Positions 36,916 to 46,181 of a stretch of DNA of 64,000 nucleotides are shown here, one piece after another (the first letter of the stretch is position 1; the number at the start of each line of letters is the position of its first letter). The stretch is from Extensimonas vulgaris. GTDB lineage: Bacteria; Pseudomonadota; Gammaproteobacteria; Burkholderiales; Burkholderiaceae_C. The position numbers and the translations under genes were made by a program. The DNA lies in the NCBI RefSeq assembly GCF_003337425.1, contig NZ_QPJU01000008.1, forward strand, positions 1 to 64,000. Direction: 5' to 3'. The notes beneath the pieces were generated by a model that was given only the letters and a program-made list of their open reading frames with translations, had not been told where the DNA came from and did not search any database.

Positions 36916-37796
36916 GCACAGACGCACAAGGCATTGACGCGCGCGTGCTCGCACACTTGCAAACTTGGCAAGGCAAAACCGAGACCTTGCACGATGACAT
37001 CACCGCCGCGCCCATGCGCGGGCTTGCGGCGACGCTGGACCGCGACGACGAGGCCCCGCTGCCGGGCACTCCGCTGCCGCCGCTGTGGCATTGGCTTTAC
37101 TTCTTGCCGCAGGTGCGCCAAAGCGGCATCGGCCCCGACGGTCATCCGCGCCGCGGCGGTTTTCTGCCGCCCGTGCCGCTGCCGCGGCGCATGTGGGCCG
37201 GCGGGCGCCTGCAATGGGAGGCCGACAACCCGCTGGCGCTGGGCGACACGGTGCGGCGCATCTCGCGCATCGAGTCGGTGACGCACAAAGCGGGGCGCAG
37301 CGGCGACCTGCTTTTCGTGCTCGTGCGGCATGAAATTTTCAACGCGCGCGGCCTGGCGCTGACCGAGGAGCAAGACCTCGTCTATCGCCCCGCCGCGCAG
37401 CCCGGCGACCCGGCGCCTGCGCCCACGCAGGCAGCGCAGGACGCACCCTGGCAGCGCGCGCTGGTGCCCGACCCGGTGCTGCTGTTTCGCTACTCGGCGC
37501 TGACCTTCAATGGCCACCGCATCCACTACGACCGCCAGTACGCGACCGAGGTCGAGTGCTACCCCGGCCTGGTCGTGCACGGGCCGCTGCTCGCGACGCT
37601 GCTGCTCGACTTGCTGCGCCGCCACCTGCCGGCCGCGCGTGTGCAGCGCTTCGAGTTCAAGGCGCTGCGCCCCACCTTCGACCTGCACCCGTTTCGCGTG
37701 CACGGCGCGCCGGCCGAAGGCGGTCGCAGCGCGCGCCTGTGGAGCAGCGACCACGAAGGCTGGCTCACGATGCAGGCGGCGGCGCAATTGTTCTGA
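36912..37796 (+). CDS. MaoC/HTD2-family acyl-CoA hydratase (mesaconyl-C4-CoA hydratase-like)
   Basis: A 294-residue double hot-dog protein. The N-terminal FAS1-type dehydratase half contains LPPLWHWLYFLP and GPDGHPRRGGFLPPVPLPRRMWAGG; the C-terminal half has the hydratase motif FNGHRIHYDRQYA (about residues 205-217) and YPGLVVHGPLLATLLLDLLRR. These are typical of HTD2-like 3-hydroxyacyl-thioester dehydratases and of Meh (3-methylfumaryl-CoA/mesaconyl-C4-CoA hydratase). The acyl-CoA substrate cannot be deduced. ATG 36912 follows GGAGGC. proC follows after 68 bp without a clear functional link. Confidence 0.85.
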   Translation: MSTDAQGIDARVLAHLQTWQGKTETLHDDITAAPMRGLAATLDRDDEAPLPGTPLPPLWHWLYFLPQVRQSGIGPDGHPRRGGFLPPVPLPRRMWAGGRLQWEADNPLALGDTVRRISRIESVTHKAGRSGDLLFVLVRHEIFNARGLALTEEQDLVYRPAAQPGDPAPAPTQAAQDAPWQRALVPDPVLLFRYSALTFNGHRIHYDRQYATEVECYPGLVVHGPLLATLLLDLLRRHLPAARVQRFEFKALRPTFDLHPFRVHGAPAEGGRSARLWSSDHEGWLTMQAAAQLF

Positions 37797-37864
37797 AATG
37801 CAGACCGGACTCAGCCAAGGCGTCTACCCCCAAAATTCCCCTCGTTTTTCTTGAAGCGAACACT

Positions 37865-38716
37865 ATGCACTCCAGCCACCCCGACACACACGATGCCCCC
37901 CACGATGCCTCGCTCATCGCCTTCATCGGCGGCGGCAACATGGCCAGCGCCCTGATCGGCGGCCTGCTGCGCCAGGGGCATGCACGCGAGCGCATCCTGG
38001 TCGTCGAACCCTGGGCCGAGGCGCGCGCCGCCTTGCTGCGCGTGCACGGGATTGCGGCGCTGGCCGAAGCCGGCCCGGCGCTCGCGCAGGCAGGCACCGT
38101 GGTCTGGGCCGTGAAACCGCAGACCTTCCGCGACGCCGCTGCGCAAGCCGGCCCGCATACCGCCAAGGCGCTGCACCTGAGCGTGGCGGCGGGCATACGT
38201 TCGGACAGCATCGCGCGCTGGCTGGGCAGCGAGCGCATCGTGCGCTGCATGCCCAACACGCCGGCGCTGATCGGCCTGGGCATGAGCGCGCTCTATGCCC
38301 GCCCCGCCGTGGGCGCAGCCGAACGCGCGCGCGTGGAGGCCATCATGGCGCCGACGGGCGAATTCCTGTGGGTCGAGGACGAAGCGCAGCTCGACGCCGT
38401 GACCGCGCTCTCGGGTTCGGGGCCGGCGTATGTGTTTTATTTCCTCGAAGCCATGGTGCGCGCCGGCACGGCGATGGGGCTCTCGCCCGCGCAGGCGCAC
38501 CAGCTCGCCGTGGGCACCTTTGCCGGCGCGGCGCAGCTCGCGCAGCGCTCGGATGAGCCGCCCGCCGTGCTGCGCGAGCGCGTCACTTCCAAGGGCGGCA
38601 CGACCTACGCGGCACTGCAGTGCCTGGAGCACCACCGCGTGGCCGAGCACTTCATCGAGGCGATGGAAGCCGCACGCGAGCGCGCGCGCGAGCTCGGGGA
38701 TGAGTTCGGCGCCTGA
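37865..38716 (+). CDS. proC: pyrroline-5-carboxylate reductase
   Basis: A 283-residue cytoplasmic enzyme for the last step of proline synthesis. The NAD(P) fold begins IAFIGGGNMASALIGGLL (residues about 19-36); VVWAVKPQ, RCMPNTPALIGLGM and the C-terminal signature ALSGSGPAYVFYFLEAM, then RERVTSKGGTTYAAL are standard. The first 17 residues, rich in His and Asp, are an unusual extension; ATG 37865 is nevertheless the first in-frame start and fits the upstream gap. Confidence 0.95.
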   Translation: MHSSHPDTHDAPHDASLIAFIGGGNMASALIGGLLRQGHARERILVVEPWAEARAALLRVHGIAALAEAGPALAQAGTVVWAVKPQTFRDAAAQAGPHTAKALHLSVAAGIRSDSIARWLGSERIVRCMPNTPALIGLGMSALYARPAVGAAERARVEAIMAPTGEFLWVEDEAQLDAVTALSGSGPAYVFYFLEAMVRAGTAMGLSPAQAHQLAVGTFAGAAQLAQRSDEPPAVLRERVTSKGGTTYAALQCLEHHRVAEHFIEAMEAARERARELGDEFGA

Positions 38717-38780
38717 GTTGTTTTATAGGCAAAATCGCCGCTAAGCCCAGGTATTTCGTGCGCTGGCAGCTATCAAAACA

Positions 38781-39680
38781 TTAGCTCTTGAGGGCGTAGC
38801 CAAGCACGATGCCTGCAAACAGCGTGCAGCCCAGCCAGTGGTTTTCGCGGAAGGCCTTGAAGCAGCCTTCACGGCTGCGCGTGCGGATCAGGCTCCAGTG
38901 CCACACGACCTGCGCGAGTGCAAGCCCGAGCGCTACGTAAAACGGAGTGCCTAGCGCATACGGCGCAAGCACCCAGGCCCAAATGGCCAGAAAAATCAGG
39001 TAAAACGCCGTGATCGCCGCCACGTCGAAGCGCCCGAGCGTAATGGCCGAGGTTTGGATGCCTATGCGCAGGTCGTCGTCGCGATCGACCATGGCGTACT
39101 CGGTGTCGTAGGCCAAGACCCAGAACAGGTTGCCGAACCACAGCAGCCAGGCAGCAGCCGGCACTTGCCCTTGCACGGCGGCAAAGGCCATCACGATGCC
39201 GAAGCTGAAAGCCACGCCCAGCACGGCCTGCGGCATCGCAAAAAAGCGCTTGGTGTAGGGGTAAAAAATCGTCACGAGCAGCGCCGGTACCGAGCACAGC
39301 ACGGCGGCGGTGCTGGTGGTGAGCACGAGCGCAAAGGCCAGCAGCGCCAGCACGGCGGCGACGAGCAGCGCCTCGCGCACCGACACCGCCCCGGTGGTGA
39401 CGGGCCGTTGCGCCGTGCGCTTGACGTGGCGGTCGAAGGCGCGGTCGGCCACGTCGTTCACGCAACAGCCGGCGCTGCGCATGAGCACCGTGCCGAGCAC
39501 GAACACGGCCAGCAGGTGCCAGCCCGGAAAGCCGCCCGCTGCCACCCACAGGCCGCTGAGCGTGGGCCACAGCAGCACGAGCCAGCCGGCGGGCCGATCC
39601 CAGCGGATCAGGTCGAGGTACAGCGCAAAGCGGCTGCGCGGCACCACCGGGGGAGAAGGTTGCATCGAAGTCGTGGACAT
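38781..39680 (-). CDS. ubiA: 4-hydroxybenzoate polyprenyltransferase
   Basis: A 299-residue inner-membrane protein with eight to nine transmembrane helices. It attaches the polyprenyl tail to 4-hydroxybenzoate in ubiquinone synthesis. The Asp-rich motifs that bind Mg-diphosphate are [15 protein letters not shown] (about residues 75-89) and [16 protein letters not shown] (about 195-210). It faces proC and is divergent from nothing; the CYTH-CHAD gene follows its upstream side on the same strand after 37 bp, so readthrough is possible. Confidence 0.95.
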   Translation of the reverse strand: MSTTSMQPSPPVVPRSRFALYLDLIRWDRPAGWLVLLWPTLSGLWVAAGGFPGWHLLAVFVLGTVLMRSAGCCVNDVADRAFDRHVKRTAQRPVTTGAVSVREALLVAAVLALLAFALVLTTSTAAVLCSVPALLVTIFYPYTKRFFAMPQAVLGVAFSFGIVMAFAAVQGQVPAAAWLLWFGNLFWVLAYDTEYAMVDRDDDLRIGIQTSAITLGRFDVAAITAFYLIFLAIWAWVLAPYALGTPFYVALGLALAQVVWHWSLIRTRSREGCFKAFRENHWLGCTLFAGIVLGYALKS

Positions 39681-39717
39681 GGGCCCGATTTTGGCGCATC
39701 TGCGGGCGCGGGCAAGG

Positions 39718-41361
39718 TCATTCGAGCCGTAAAGAGCACCCTACGGCCACGCCGTGCAGGAATTCGGCAAGCTCGGCAGCGATTTCGCCTTGCCGGGCCA
39801 GATTTTGTGCGCGCAAAGCGGCCTGCACGAAATCGCGCCGCGCACCCACGCCTTGTTGCAGGCGCGTGGCCTCTTGCAGCCAGCGCTGCATGCGCGGCGG
39901 CAGCAGGGCGCGCAGCGCTTCGATGTTGTAGCGCAGGCGCTTGGCGAGGATGCGTGCGCGGTGCTGGTCGGCGACGTGGCCGCTGTGTTCGGCCCGGTCA
40001 CAGGCGTGCTGCCATTGGGCGTAGAGCTTTTCGACGCGGCGGCGCAGCCAGCGGCGCAGCGCATCGGCATGGCCCTTGAGCGCGGCAGCGGCGTTTTGCG
40101 GCAGCGTCCAGGCCGCGGGCTCGGGCAGGGTGTGCAGCCATTGCAACAGCCCGAGCAGCGCCAAACCCGTGGCAGGCTGCTGCAACACGGCGCGCAAAGC
40201 CGCGCGTGCCTGCGTCGCCGCCTGGGCAAAGGCTTGCTCGGCCACCAACCAATGCTGGGCACGTTGCGTCTCGGGTGCAGACACACCGGGCGCGCCACCA
40301 GGCTCGAGCGCAACTGCTGCGCCCTGCGCGTCGCGTATCAGATACGCCGTACGCAACGCCGGCAGCACCTGCGTGACGGCCACGTCGAGGTCGCGCAGCG
40401 CGCCCAGGTGTTCGAGCAGCGGAGCAAGTTGCGCGCGTTCGGGCGGATCGGCCTGCGCGAGTGCGGGCCGAAACAGGCGCTGGGCGCTACGTAGGCGCCG
40501 CCAGCCCACGCGCGCCTGGTGCACGAGTTCCGGGTCGTCGGCGTGGCACAGCGCGTGCAAATTCGCGCTGAACTGGCCCCACATTTCCGACAGCATGGCG
40601 AATGCGAGCGCGGGCAATGGCTGCCCCGGCGCCAGGTCGGGTGGGTGCGCGCGCCGCGGCGCATACAGCTTGCCTTGCGCCAGCGCAAACCCACGTTCGG
40701 CTTTGCTCGCCGCAAGCGGCAGCACGGCCACGTGCGCCGCGATCTGGTGCGCCAGATCGAACAGGTCGGCAGGGGCGCCGGCCCGCAGTTCGAGCTCGAC
40801 TTCGGCGATCGGCGCGGTGCGCTCACCCGCCTCGATCTGCCCTATGTCAAGCGCTACCTCAATGATAGCGCCGCCACGCCGGCGCAGCGTCCAGGTGGTG
40901 CGCTCGAAGCGGGTGACAAAACACGGCTGCAACGCTGCGGCGACACCGCCGTCCGCATCCAGCCGCTGCCATACGGGCAAAGCACGCAGCGCCGCGAGGT
41001 CGAGCCCGGGGCCGGCCACCGGGCTTTCCCACTCGCCGCGCCAGCTCAGCGCCGAGTCGCTGTGATCCTCGGTCTTGAGCGCTTGCAGCCAGCGCTGCGC
41101 GGCAACTGCGTCGGCTTCGCCCGCACCCTCACCCGCGCCATGGGCCTCGACCCTGCGCAGGCGCAATGCAGCGCGCTGGCTGCGCAAGTATTGCGCAGGG
41201 GTATCGAAATAAACGCTGTGCAGCTGGCGCCGCTGCGCTTTGTGCCGTGCCAACGCTGGCACGCGCGCAAGGGCACGCGCCCACGTCACAGCATCACCGC
41301 CAGGCAACGCGAGCTTGAGCTCGATCTCCTGCCCTGCCGCCGCGTGGGCTTCCATGGCCAT
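39718..41361 (-). CDS. CYTH and CHAD domain protein (triphosphate tunnel metalloenzyme)
   Basis: A 547-residue protein. The CYTH domain (residues about 10-215) starts with the E-x-E-x-K motif EIELKLAL and contains [21 protein letters not shown]; such domains hydrolyse tripolyphosphate or other triphosphates. A CHAD domain (about 235-540), made of helices with conserved histidines and arginines ([34 protein letters not shown]), binds polyphosphate. The architecture matches E. coli YgiF but is longer. Lying close to ppk2 (42 kb), it supports a polyphosphate-related role. Confidence 0.9.
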   Translation of the reverse strand: MAMEAHAAAGQEIELKLALPGGDAVTWARALARVPALARHKAQRRQLHSVYFDTPAQYLRSQRAALRLRRVEAHGAGEGAGEADAVAAQRWLQALKTEDHSDSALSWRGEWESPVAGPGLDLAALRALPVWQRLDADGGVAAALQPCFVTRFERTTWTLRRRGGAIIEVALDIGQIEAGERTAPIAEVELELRAGAPADLFDLAHQIAAHVAVLPLAASKAERGFALAQGKLYAPRRAHPPDLAPGQPLPALAFAMLSEMWGQFSANLHALCHADDPELVHQARVGWRRLRSAQRLFRPALAQADPPERAQLAPLLEHLGALRDLDVAVTQVLPALRTAYLIRDAQGAAVALEPGGAPGVSAPETQRAQHWLVAEQAFAQAATQARAALRAVLQQPATGLALLGLLQWLHTLPEPAAWTLPQNAAAALKGHADALRRWLRRRVEKLYAQWQHACDRAEHSGHVADQHRARILAKRLRYNIEALRALLPPRMQRWLQEATRLQQGVGARRDFVQAALRAQNLARQGEIAAELAEFLHGVAVGCSLRLE

Positions 41362-41406
41362 GCGAGGCTGCCGTTACCGCTACCGTATCGCGCTTCGAGA
41401 CGGCTC

Positions 41407-41907
41407 TCACTCTTCGAGCAGCGCGCGCAGCATCCAGGCGGTTTTTTCGTGCACCATGAGGCGCTGCGTGAGCAGGTCGGCCGTGGGTTGGTCACCGGCT
41501 TTTTCCGCGATCGGAAAGATGTTGCGTGCAGTACGGGCCACGGCCTCATGGCCTTCGACGAGGATGCGCACCATCTCGAGCGCCTTGGGCGGCGTGCTCG
41601 GCGCGTCGGGCACGCTCGCGAGGCGGCCGAAGTCGGCGTAAGAGCCCGGCGCCACGTGACCCAGCGAGCGGATGCGCTCGGCGATCGGATCGACGGCGTT
41701 CCACAGCTCGGTGTATTGCTCCATGAACATGGTGTGCAGCGTGTTGAACATGGGGCCCGTGACGTTCCAGTGGAAGTTGTGCGTCGTCAGGTACAAGGTG
41801 TAGGTGTCGGCGAGCAGGCGCGACAGCCCTTCTGCAATGGCGGCGCGGTCTTTGTCGCTGATGCCGATTTGGATAGACGGTGCCTGGTTTTTGCTGGCTT
41901 TGGCCAT
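41407..41907 (-). CDS. dps: Dps family DNA-protection ferritin
   Basis: A 166-residue ferritin-like protein forming 12-subunit shells that store iron and protect DNA in starvation and oxidative stress. The inter-subunit ferroxidase residues are in [13 protein letters not shown] (His) and [17 protein letters not shown] (Asp/Glu), and the first helix [13 protein letters not shown] is typical. The lysine-containing N terminus (MAKASKNQ) may contact DNA. It lies 124 bp after ppk2 on the same strand; the gap holds an inverted repeat TTGCGCT/AGCGCAA. Confidence 0.95.
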   Translation of the reverse strand: MAKASKNQAPSIQIGISDKDRAAIAEGLSRLLADTYTLYLTTHNFHWNVTGPMFNTLHTMFMEQYTELWNAVDPIAERIRSLGHVAPGSYADFGRLASVPDAPSTPPKALEMVRILVEGHEAVARTARNIFPIAEKAGDQPTADLLTQRLMVHEKTAWMLRALLEE

Positions 41908-42031
41908 GGTTTTCTCCTTGAGGTTGAAACTATCCGAAGAACGGGCACTGGTTTTTGCGCTTGCAAAAGCTTAGCGCAAGTTGCTTACCGGCTCGTGTAT
42001 TTGGGGGCATCCGGATGGACATAAAGGGCGC

Positions 42032-42925
42032 TCATTTGACTTTGAAGTGCGCGAGCGCCGGATCGTCGGGCGGGTAGTGCAGGTCGAGATTGCGCAGCAC
42101 CTCGCGCAGCACGAGGGCAACCATGAGGTTGCGGTGTGTTTTCGAGTCGGCCGGCACGATGGTCCAGGGCGCCCAGGGCGTGTGTGTGGCGGCGAGCAAT
42201 TGCGCGTAGGCTTGCTGGTATTCGGCCCAGTGCTTGCGCGCGTTCACGTCGTCCATCTTGAACTTCCAGCGCTTGGTCGGATCGTCGATGCGCTCCTGCA
42301 GACGGCGGCGCTGCTCCTCGGCGCTGATGTGCAGCATGAATTTGAGCACCACGGTGCCGGTTTCGCTCAGCAGGCGCTCGAAGTCGTTGATGTGCAGGAG
42401 CCGCTGGCGATGCTGCGCGGCGTCGATGGCGCCGCTGACCACGGGCACGAGCACGTCTTCGTAGTGGCTGCGGTTGAACACCGTGAATTCGCCCGCCCCT
42501 GGCACGCGCTGGTGGATGCGCCAGAGGTAGTCGTGCGTGCATTCGACACCCACGGGCGCCTGCCAACCCACGGCGTGCACGCCCAGCGCGCTCATGCGGC
42601 CGAACACGGTGCGTATGGTGCCGTCTTTGCCCGAGGCGTCGGTGCCCTGCAGCACCACGAGCAGCTTGAATCGGCGGTCGGCGTAAAACAAGTCCTGCAG
42701 CGCGTCGAGCTCGACGGCCAGGGCTTCGACTTCAGCCTTGTCGCGCACTTTGTCGCCGAACGAAAACGGCTCGGCCGCCGGGTCGAATGCGGCCAGATCG
42801 ATCTGCGGAATGGCTTTGCCGGTTTTGCCATTCTTGCCCTCGAGCAAGGGCGACCACTGCGGTGGCTGCCACTTGACCCAGCGCCGCGCGAGTTCTTTGT
42901 TGCTGCTCTCGAAAGGGTTGGCCAT
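42032..42925 (-). CDS. ppk2: polyphosphate kinase 2 family protein (class III-like)
   Basis: A 297-residue P-loop kinase that moves phosphate between polyphosphate and nucleotides. Walker A is VVLQGTDASGKDGTIR (about residues 91-106); the Walker B/lid segment FNRSHYEDVLVPVV and RWKFKMDDV follow. The single domain and the HDYLWRIHQRVP segment resemble class III PPK2 enzymes, which can phosphorylate AMP and ADP. ATG 42925 is chosen because it begins the family domain; an open frame extends further upstream through repeat B2 by chance. Together with the CYTH-CHAD protein it points to active polyphosphate metabolism in stress. Confidence 0.93.
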   Translation of the reverse strand: MANPFESSNKELARRWVKWQPPQWSPLLEGKNGKTGKAIPQIDLAAFDPAAEPFSFGDKVRDKAEVEALAVELDALQDLFYADRRFKLLVVLQGTDASGKDGTIRTVFGRMSALGVHAVGWQAPVGVECTHDYLWRIHQRVPGAGEFTVFNRSHYEDVLVPVVSGAIDAAQHRQRLLHINDFERLLSETGTVVLKFMLHISAEEQRRRLQERIDDPTKRWKFKMDDVNARKHWAEYQQAYAQLLAATHTPWAPWTIVPADSKTHRNLMVALVLREVLRNLDLHYPPDDPALAHFKVK

Positions 42926-42957
42926 GCGGTGCTTTTGCGAAGTGATACTACTTTTAG

Positions 42958-42989
42958 GATAGCTGTTAGCGCTTGATGTGTCTGCGCTA
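42958..42989 (+). repeat. small AGCGCTTGAT palindrome, left part, interrupted by B2-A6
   Basis: GATAGCTGTTAGCGCTTGATGTGTCTGCGCTA is the left part of the small palindrome class. Its missing tail appears after the inserted elements at 43318 onwards (AAAGCCATTTT). Rejoining the two pieces at TA gives TGCGCTA-AAAGCCATTTT, so the B2-A6 composite was inserted in this older repeat at a TA. Confidence 0.75.
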
Positions 42990-43150
42990 GTGCAGTGTTT
43001 GATGCTTGATGCGACCAATAAAACCGATGGATTTTTGGTCTGGGCAAGGCGCAAACCGCAGCGATACCGGGTGGTATCGCGAGGATTTGCAACGCGGCCC
43101 CAGGCCGAAAAGACGCGGTTTTATGTCGCAGATAGCGTCGAACACTGCAC
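42990..43150 (-). repeat. family B palindromic element, copy B2 (161 bp)
   Basis: A complete copy in reverse orientation relative to B1, with one additional base in the CCTGGGGCCGC region. It is bounded by TA at 42988-42989 and 43151-43152. The right TA is shared with copy A6, so read in reverse this is the same A-TA-B order as at 5.6-5.9 kb. Confidence 0.9.
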
Positions 43151-43152
43151 TA

Positions 43153-43315
43153 GGAGCCTGTCGGACTTTGGGCGTCGAAAGCGAGAATGCGCCCCAGCGA
43201 GGCCAGTTTTTGCCGGATTCGCCGCCCCATAGCGGGACTATGGGGCAAGAAGCCGGTAAAAAATGGACCGCTACGGCGCATTCGCAGCCGACGATTCCAA
43301 AGACCGACAGGCTCC
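43153..43315 (-). repeat. family A palindromic element, copy A6 (163 bp)
   Basis: A complete reverse-orientation copy with GGAGCC...GGCTCC ends and TCCCG loop (in family orientation), bounded by TA at 43151-43152 and 43316-43317. The right flank is CTAA, not CTAG, which shows that the duplicated target is TA rather than CTAG. Confidence 0.93.
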
Positions 43316-43435
43316 TAAAAGCCATTTTGACGCAAATGTGACCGTCATGCCGAAGCCGGCGGCTGCGGGCCTTGCAAGGTGGCGTGCCAGAATGGGCAGG
43401 TTTGTTTGTGCCTTCGTTTTTTGGAGGATGGGCCG

Positions 43436-44437
43436 ATGACACTACCGACAACCATGCGTGCCATGCTGCTCGATCGCCCGGGCACGCCACTGCGCCTCGC
43501 GCAGCTGCCCGTACCCAGCCCGGCCGAGGGCCAGATCCTGCTCGCCGTGCAGGCTTGCGGCGTGTGCCGCACCGACTTGCACCTGGTCGATGGCGAACTG
43601 CCCGACCCCGTGCTGCCCATGGTGCCCGGCCACGAGATCGTCGGCACGGTGGCCGCGCTGGGCCCGGGCGTGCAAGGCTTGCATATAGGCCAGCGCGTGG
43701 GCGTGCCCTGGCTCGGCTGGACCTGCGGCCACTGCCGCTACTGCCGGCGCGGGCAGGAGAACCTGTGCGAGCGGGCGCGCTTCACCGGCTACCAGTTGCC
43801 CGGCGGCTACGCCGAATACACGCTGGCCGACGCGCGCTACTGCTTCGCGCTGCCCGAGGAGCCCGCACCCGAGCACCTCGCGCCGCTGCTGTGCGCGGGC
43901 CTGATCGGCTACCGTGCGCTGCGCCTGGCGGGCGACGCGCAGCGCCTGGGGCTGTACGGCTTTGGCGCGGCGGCGCACATCATTGCGCAGGTGGCCCGCG
44001 CGCAAGGACGCGAGGTGTTTGCGCTCACACGCCCCGGCGACACCGCGAGCCAGGAATTCGCGCGCAGCCTGGGCGCGGTGTGGGCCGGCGGCTCGGACGA
44101 AACGCCGCCCGAGCTGCTCGACGCCGCGCTGATCTTCGCCCCCGCGGGGTCGCTCGTGCCCACGGCGCTGCAGCATGTGGACAAGGGCTGCTGTGTGGTC
44201 TGCGCAGGCATCCACATGAGCGACATCCCGAGCTTTCCCTATGCCTGGCTCTGGGGTGAGCGCCAACTGCGCTCGGTGGCCAACCTCACGCGCCGCGACG
44301 GGGCGGAGTTTTTCGAGCTTGCCGCACGCACGCCGCTGCACACCGAGGTGCACTGCTTCGCGCTGGAGCAGGCCAACGAGGCGCTCGAGCAGCTGCGCCG
44401 CGGCGCCTTCCAGGGCGCGGCGGTGTTGCGCATCTGA
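43436..44437 (+). CDS. zinc-dependent alcohol dehydrogenase
   Basis: A 333-residue medium-chain dehydrogenase. Catalytic zinc ligands are in CGVCRTDLHLVDGE (Cys) and VPGHEIVG (His, Glu); the structural zinc has the four cysteines of CGHCRYCRRGQENLC (about residues 98-112). The cofactor loop reads GLYGFGAAAHI. This zinc-ADH type (YjgB/AdhP relatives) often accompanies the hydrolase, phosphoribosyltransferase and esterase genes that follow here, in stress clusters. ATG 43436 follows GGAGGA. It begins the rightward pair after the 510-bp repeat-filled gap, of which 43318-43435 should hold the promoter. Confidence 0.92.
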   Translation: MTLPTTMRAMLLDRPGTPLRLAQLPVPSPAEGQILLAVQACGVCRTDLHLVDGELPDPVLPMVPGHEIVGTVAALGPGVQGLHIGQRVGVPWLGWTCGHCRYCRRGQENLCERARFTGYQLPGGYAEYTLADARYCFALPEEPAPEHLAPLLCAGLIGYRALRLAGDAQRLGLYGFGAAAHIIAQVARAQGREVFALTRPGDTASQEFARSLGAVWAGGSDETPPELLDAALIFAPAGSLVPTALQHVDKGCCVVCAGIHMSDIPSFPYAWLWGERQLRSVANLTRRDGAEFFELAARTPLHTEVHCFALEQANEALEQLRRGAFQGAAVLRI

Positions 44438-44468
44438 TCCAAGCCGAGGACGCGACAAGGGGATTGCC

Positions 44469-45164
44469 ATGACGAAACCCTCGCCAAATGCACCCGGCGG
44501 CAGCCACGCCGCAGGCTCGCTCGAGCAACTGGTGCATATTCCCGCAGGCGCCGCTGCCATCGAAGGTGCGCTGGCGCTGCCTGCCGCAGCGGCCGGCCTC
44601 GTGCTGTTTGCGCACGGCAGCGGCAGCAGCCGGCACAGTCCGCGCAACAACTACGTGGCCCGGGTGCTGCGGGAGCGGGGCCTGGGAACGCTGCTGCTCG
44701 ACCTGCTCACGCCCGAGGAAGACCAGGACGTGCGCACCCGCTTCGACATCCCGCTGCTCACCGAACGCCTTCGCGCAGCCACGCGCTGGGTGCGCGCGCA
44801 ACCCGCCACGCAAGCCCTGCCCTTGGGCTACTTTGGCGCGAGCACGGGCGCGGCCGCGGCCTTGATGGCGGCGGCAGCGCTGGGCCCGCAGGTGCAGGCC
44901 GTGGTCTCGCGCGGCGGCCGCCCCGACCTCGCCGGACATGCGCAGCTCGCACGGCTGCAGTGCCCCGTACTGCTGTTGGTGGGCGGACGCGACGAAGAGG
45001 TGCTCGCGCTGAACCGCCTGGCCGCGGCGCAGATGCGTTGCCCACACGAGATCGTCGTCATTCCCGGGGCCACCCATTTGTTCGAGGAACCGGGCACGCT
45101 CGAAGCCGTCGCGCAATGCGCGGCCGACTGGTTCGTGCGCTATCTCACGCGCTCTGCGCGCTGA
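44469..45164 (+). CDS. alpha/beta hydrolase, dienelactone-hydrolase-like
   Basis: A 231-residue cytoplasmic hydrolase. The oxyanion region is VLFAHGSGSSRHSPRN (about residues 46-61), the nucleophile Ser lies in YFGASTGAAAAL, the acid in LLVGGRDEEVL and the base in IPGATHLFEEPG. The substrate is unknown. It follows the alcohol dehydrogenase after 31 bp and converges on the phosphoribosyltransferase gene. In many bacteria this hydrolase is fused or adjacent to the phosphoribosyltransferase, which supports a joint role. Confidence 0.88.
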   Translation: MTKPSPNAPGGSHAAGSLEQLVHIPAGAAAIEGALALPAAAAGLVLFAHGSGSSRHSPRNNYVARVLRERGLGTLLLDLLTPEEDQDVRTRFDIPLLTERLRAATRWVRAQPATQALPLGYFGASTGAAAALMAAAALGPQVQAVVSRGGRPDLAGHAQLARLQCPVLLLVGGRDEEVLALNRLAAAQMRCPHEIVVIPGATHLFEEPGTLEAVAQCAADWFVRYLTRSAR

Positions 45165-45182
45165 GCTTTTCCAGTGGCTGGA

Positions 45183-45818
45183 TCAGCGCGTGCGGCTCTC
45201 GCGCAGCAGCGCGACCACTTCATCGTCCTCGACCTGCGGGAACTGCTCGTAAAACTGCCCCACGGCCTGAAGGTGTGGTGGCGCCTGCAGGCAGACCACT
45301 TCGTCGGCGAGCGTGCGCACCTTTTCAAGCGCCTCGGGCGACGCCACCGGGACGGCGCAGACCAGGCGCTGCGGCTTGCGCGCGCGCAGGCCATGCAAGG
45401 CCGACACCATGGTCGCCCCCGTGGCCAGGCCGTCGTCGACCACGATGACGATGCGCCCTGCCGGGTCTATGGGCGGGTGGATCGGCGTGTACTGCGCGCG
45501 GCGCGCACGTATCGTTTCGAGCTGGCGCTGCTTTTCCGCGGCGATGTAATCCTTGTCGGCACCGACTTCTGCGGCGTAGGGCGCGAGGTAGGTCCAGCCG
45601 CTTTCATCGATGGAGCCGATCGCGAGCTCCGGCTGGTAGGGCGCACGCAGTTTGCGCACCAGCACCACGTCAAGGTCGCCGCCCAGCGCTTGCGCAAGTG
45701 TCTTGCCCATAGGCACGGCGCCGCGCGGGATCGCAAGAACCAAAGGATGTTTGCCGCGGTAGTGCGCGAGGCGGGCGGCGAGCTGCAGGGCAGCATCGTT
45801 GCGGTCTTTGAAAATCAT
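45183..45818 (-). CDS. phosphoribosyltransferase family protein
   Basis: A 211-residue type I PRTase-fold protein. The PRPP-binding loop is IVIVVDDGLATGATMVSAL (about residues 118-136); VLAIPRGAVPMG near the N terminus is typical of the stress-associated group. The true substrate is unknown; the group often lacks purine or pyrimidine specificity residues. ATG 45818 (MIFKDRNDAAL) was chosen; the frame continues upstream into repeat B3 but without a ribosome site. Its stop is 18 bp from the converging hydrolase gene. Confidence 0.88.
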   Translation of the reverse strand: MIFKDRNDAALQLAARLAHYRGKHPLVLAIPRGAVPMGKTLAQALGGDLDVVLVRKLRAPYQPELAIGSIDESGWTYLAPYAAEVGADKDYIAAEKQRQLETIRARRAQYTPIHPPIDPAGRIVIVVDDGLATGATMVSALHGLRARKPQRLVCAVPVASPEALEKVRTLADEVVCLQAPPHLQAVGQFYEQFPQVEDDEVVALLRESRTR

Positions 45819-45880
45819 CGCAGGTCCTCGTTTGCGGGTTGCGGTGCGGCTGGGCCCGACAAGCGGCGCACAGACTCCTA

Positions 45881-46040
45881 GTGCAGTGTTCGACGCTATC
45901 TGCGACATAAAACCGCGTCTTTTCGGCCTGGGCCGCGTTGCAAATCCTCGCGATACCACCCGGTATCGCTGCGGTTTGCGCCTTGCCTAGACCAAAAATC
46001 CATCGGTTTTATTAGTCGCATCAAGCATCAAACACTACAC
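45881..46040 (+). repeat. family B palindromic element, copy B3 (160 bp)
   Basis: A complete copy in the B1 orientation, bounded by TA at 45879-45880 and 46041-46042. It lies without a complete A neighbour in the divergent gap between the phosphoribosyltransferase and esterase-like genes, so it probably interrupts or replaces part of their promoter region. Bases 46043-46181 to the esterase start contain no other feature I can name apart from the AAGGAG ribosome site. Confidence 0.9.
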
Positions 46041-46181
46041 TAGCCTGTGCTTGACAGGCGCCAGTCGATGGCTTTGATCGACGGCATGGGCGTATGGACG
46101 AGTGGTAGTGTAGTGTCCCTCAGGCTCGATTCTCAGCTCGAATCTCAGGCCCGAATTTCACCCCAGCAAGGAGCACTGCCG

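Noticed and set aside
43319-43345. FNR-like TTGACGCAAATGTGA before the alcohol dehydrogenase
   Set aside because: The second half-site does not match the consensus; only one arm is good.
46106-46116. TAGTGTAGTGT near the esterase-like gene, resembling the end of family B
   Set aside because: Only 11 bases match and no second end follows; it may be chance or a remnant.
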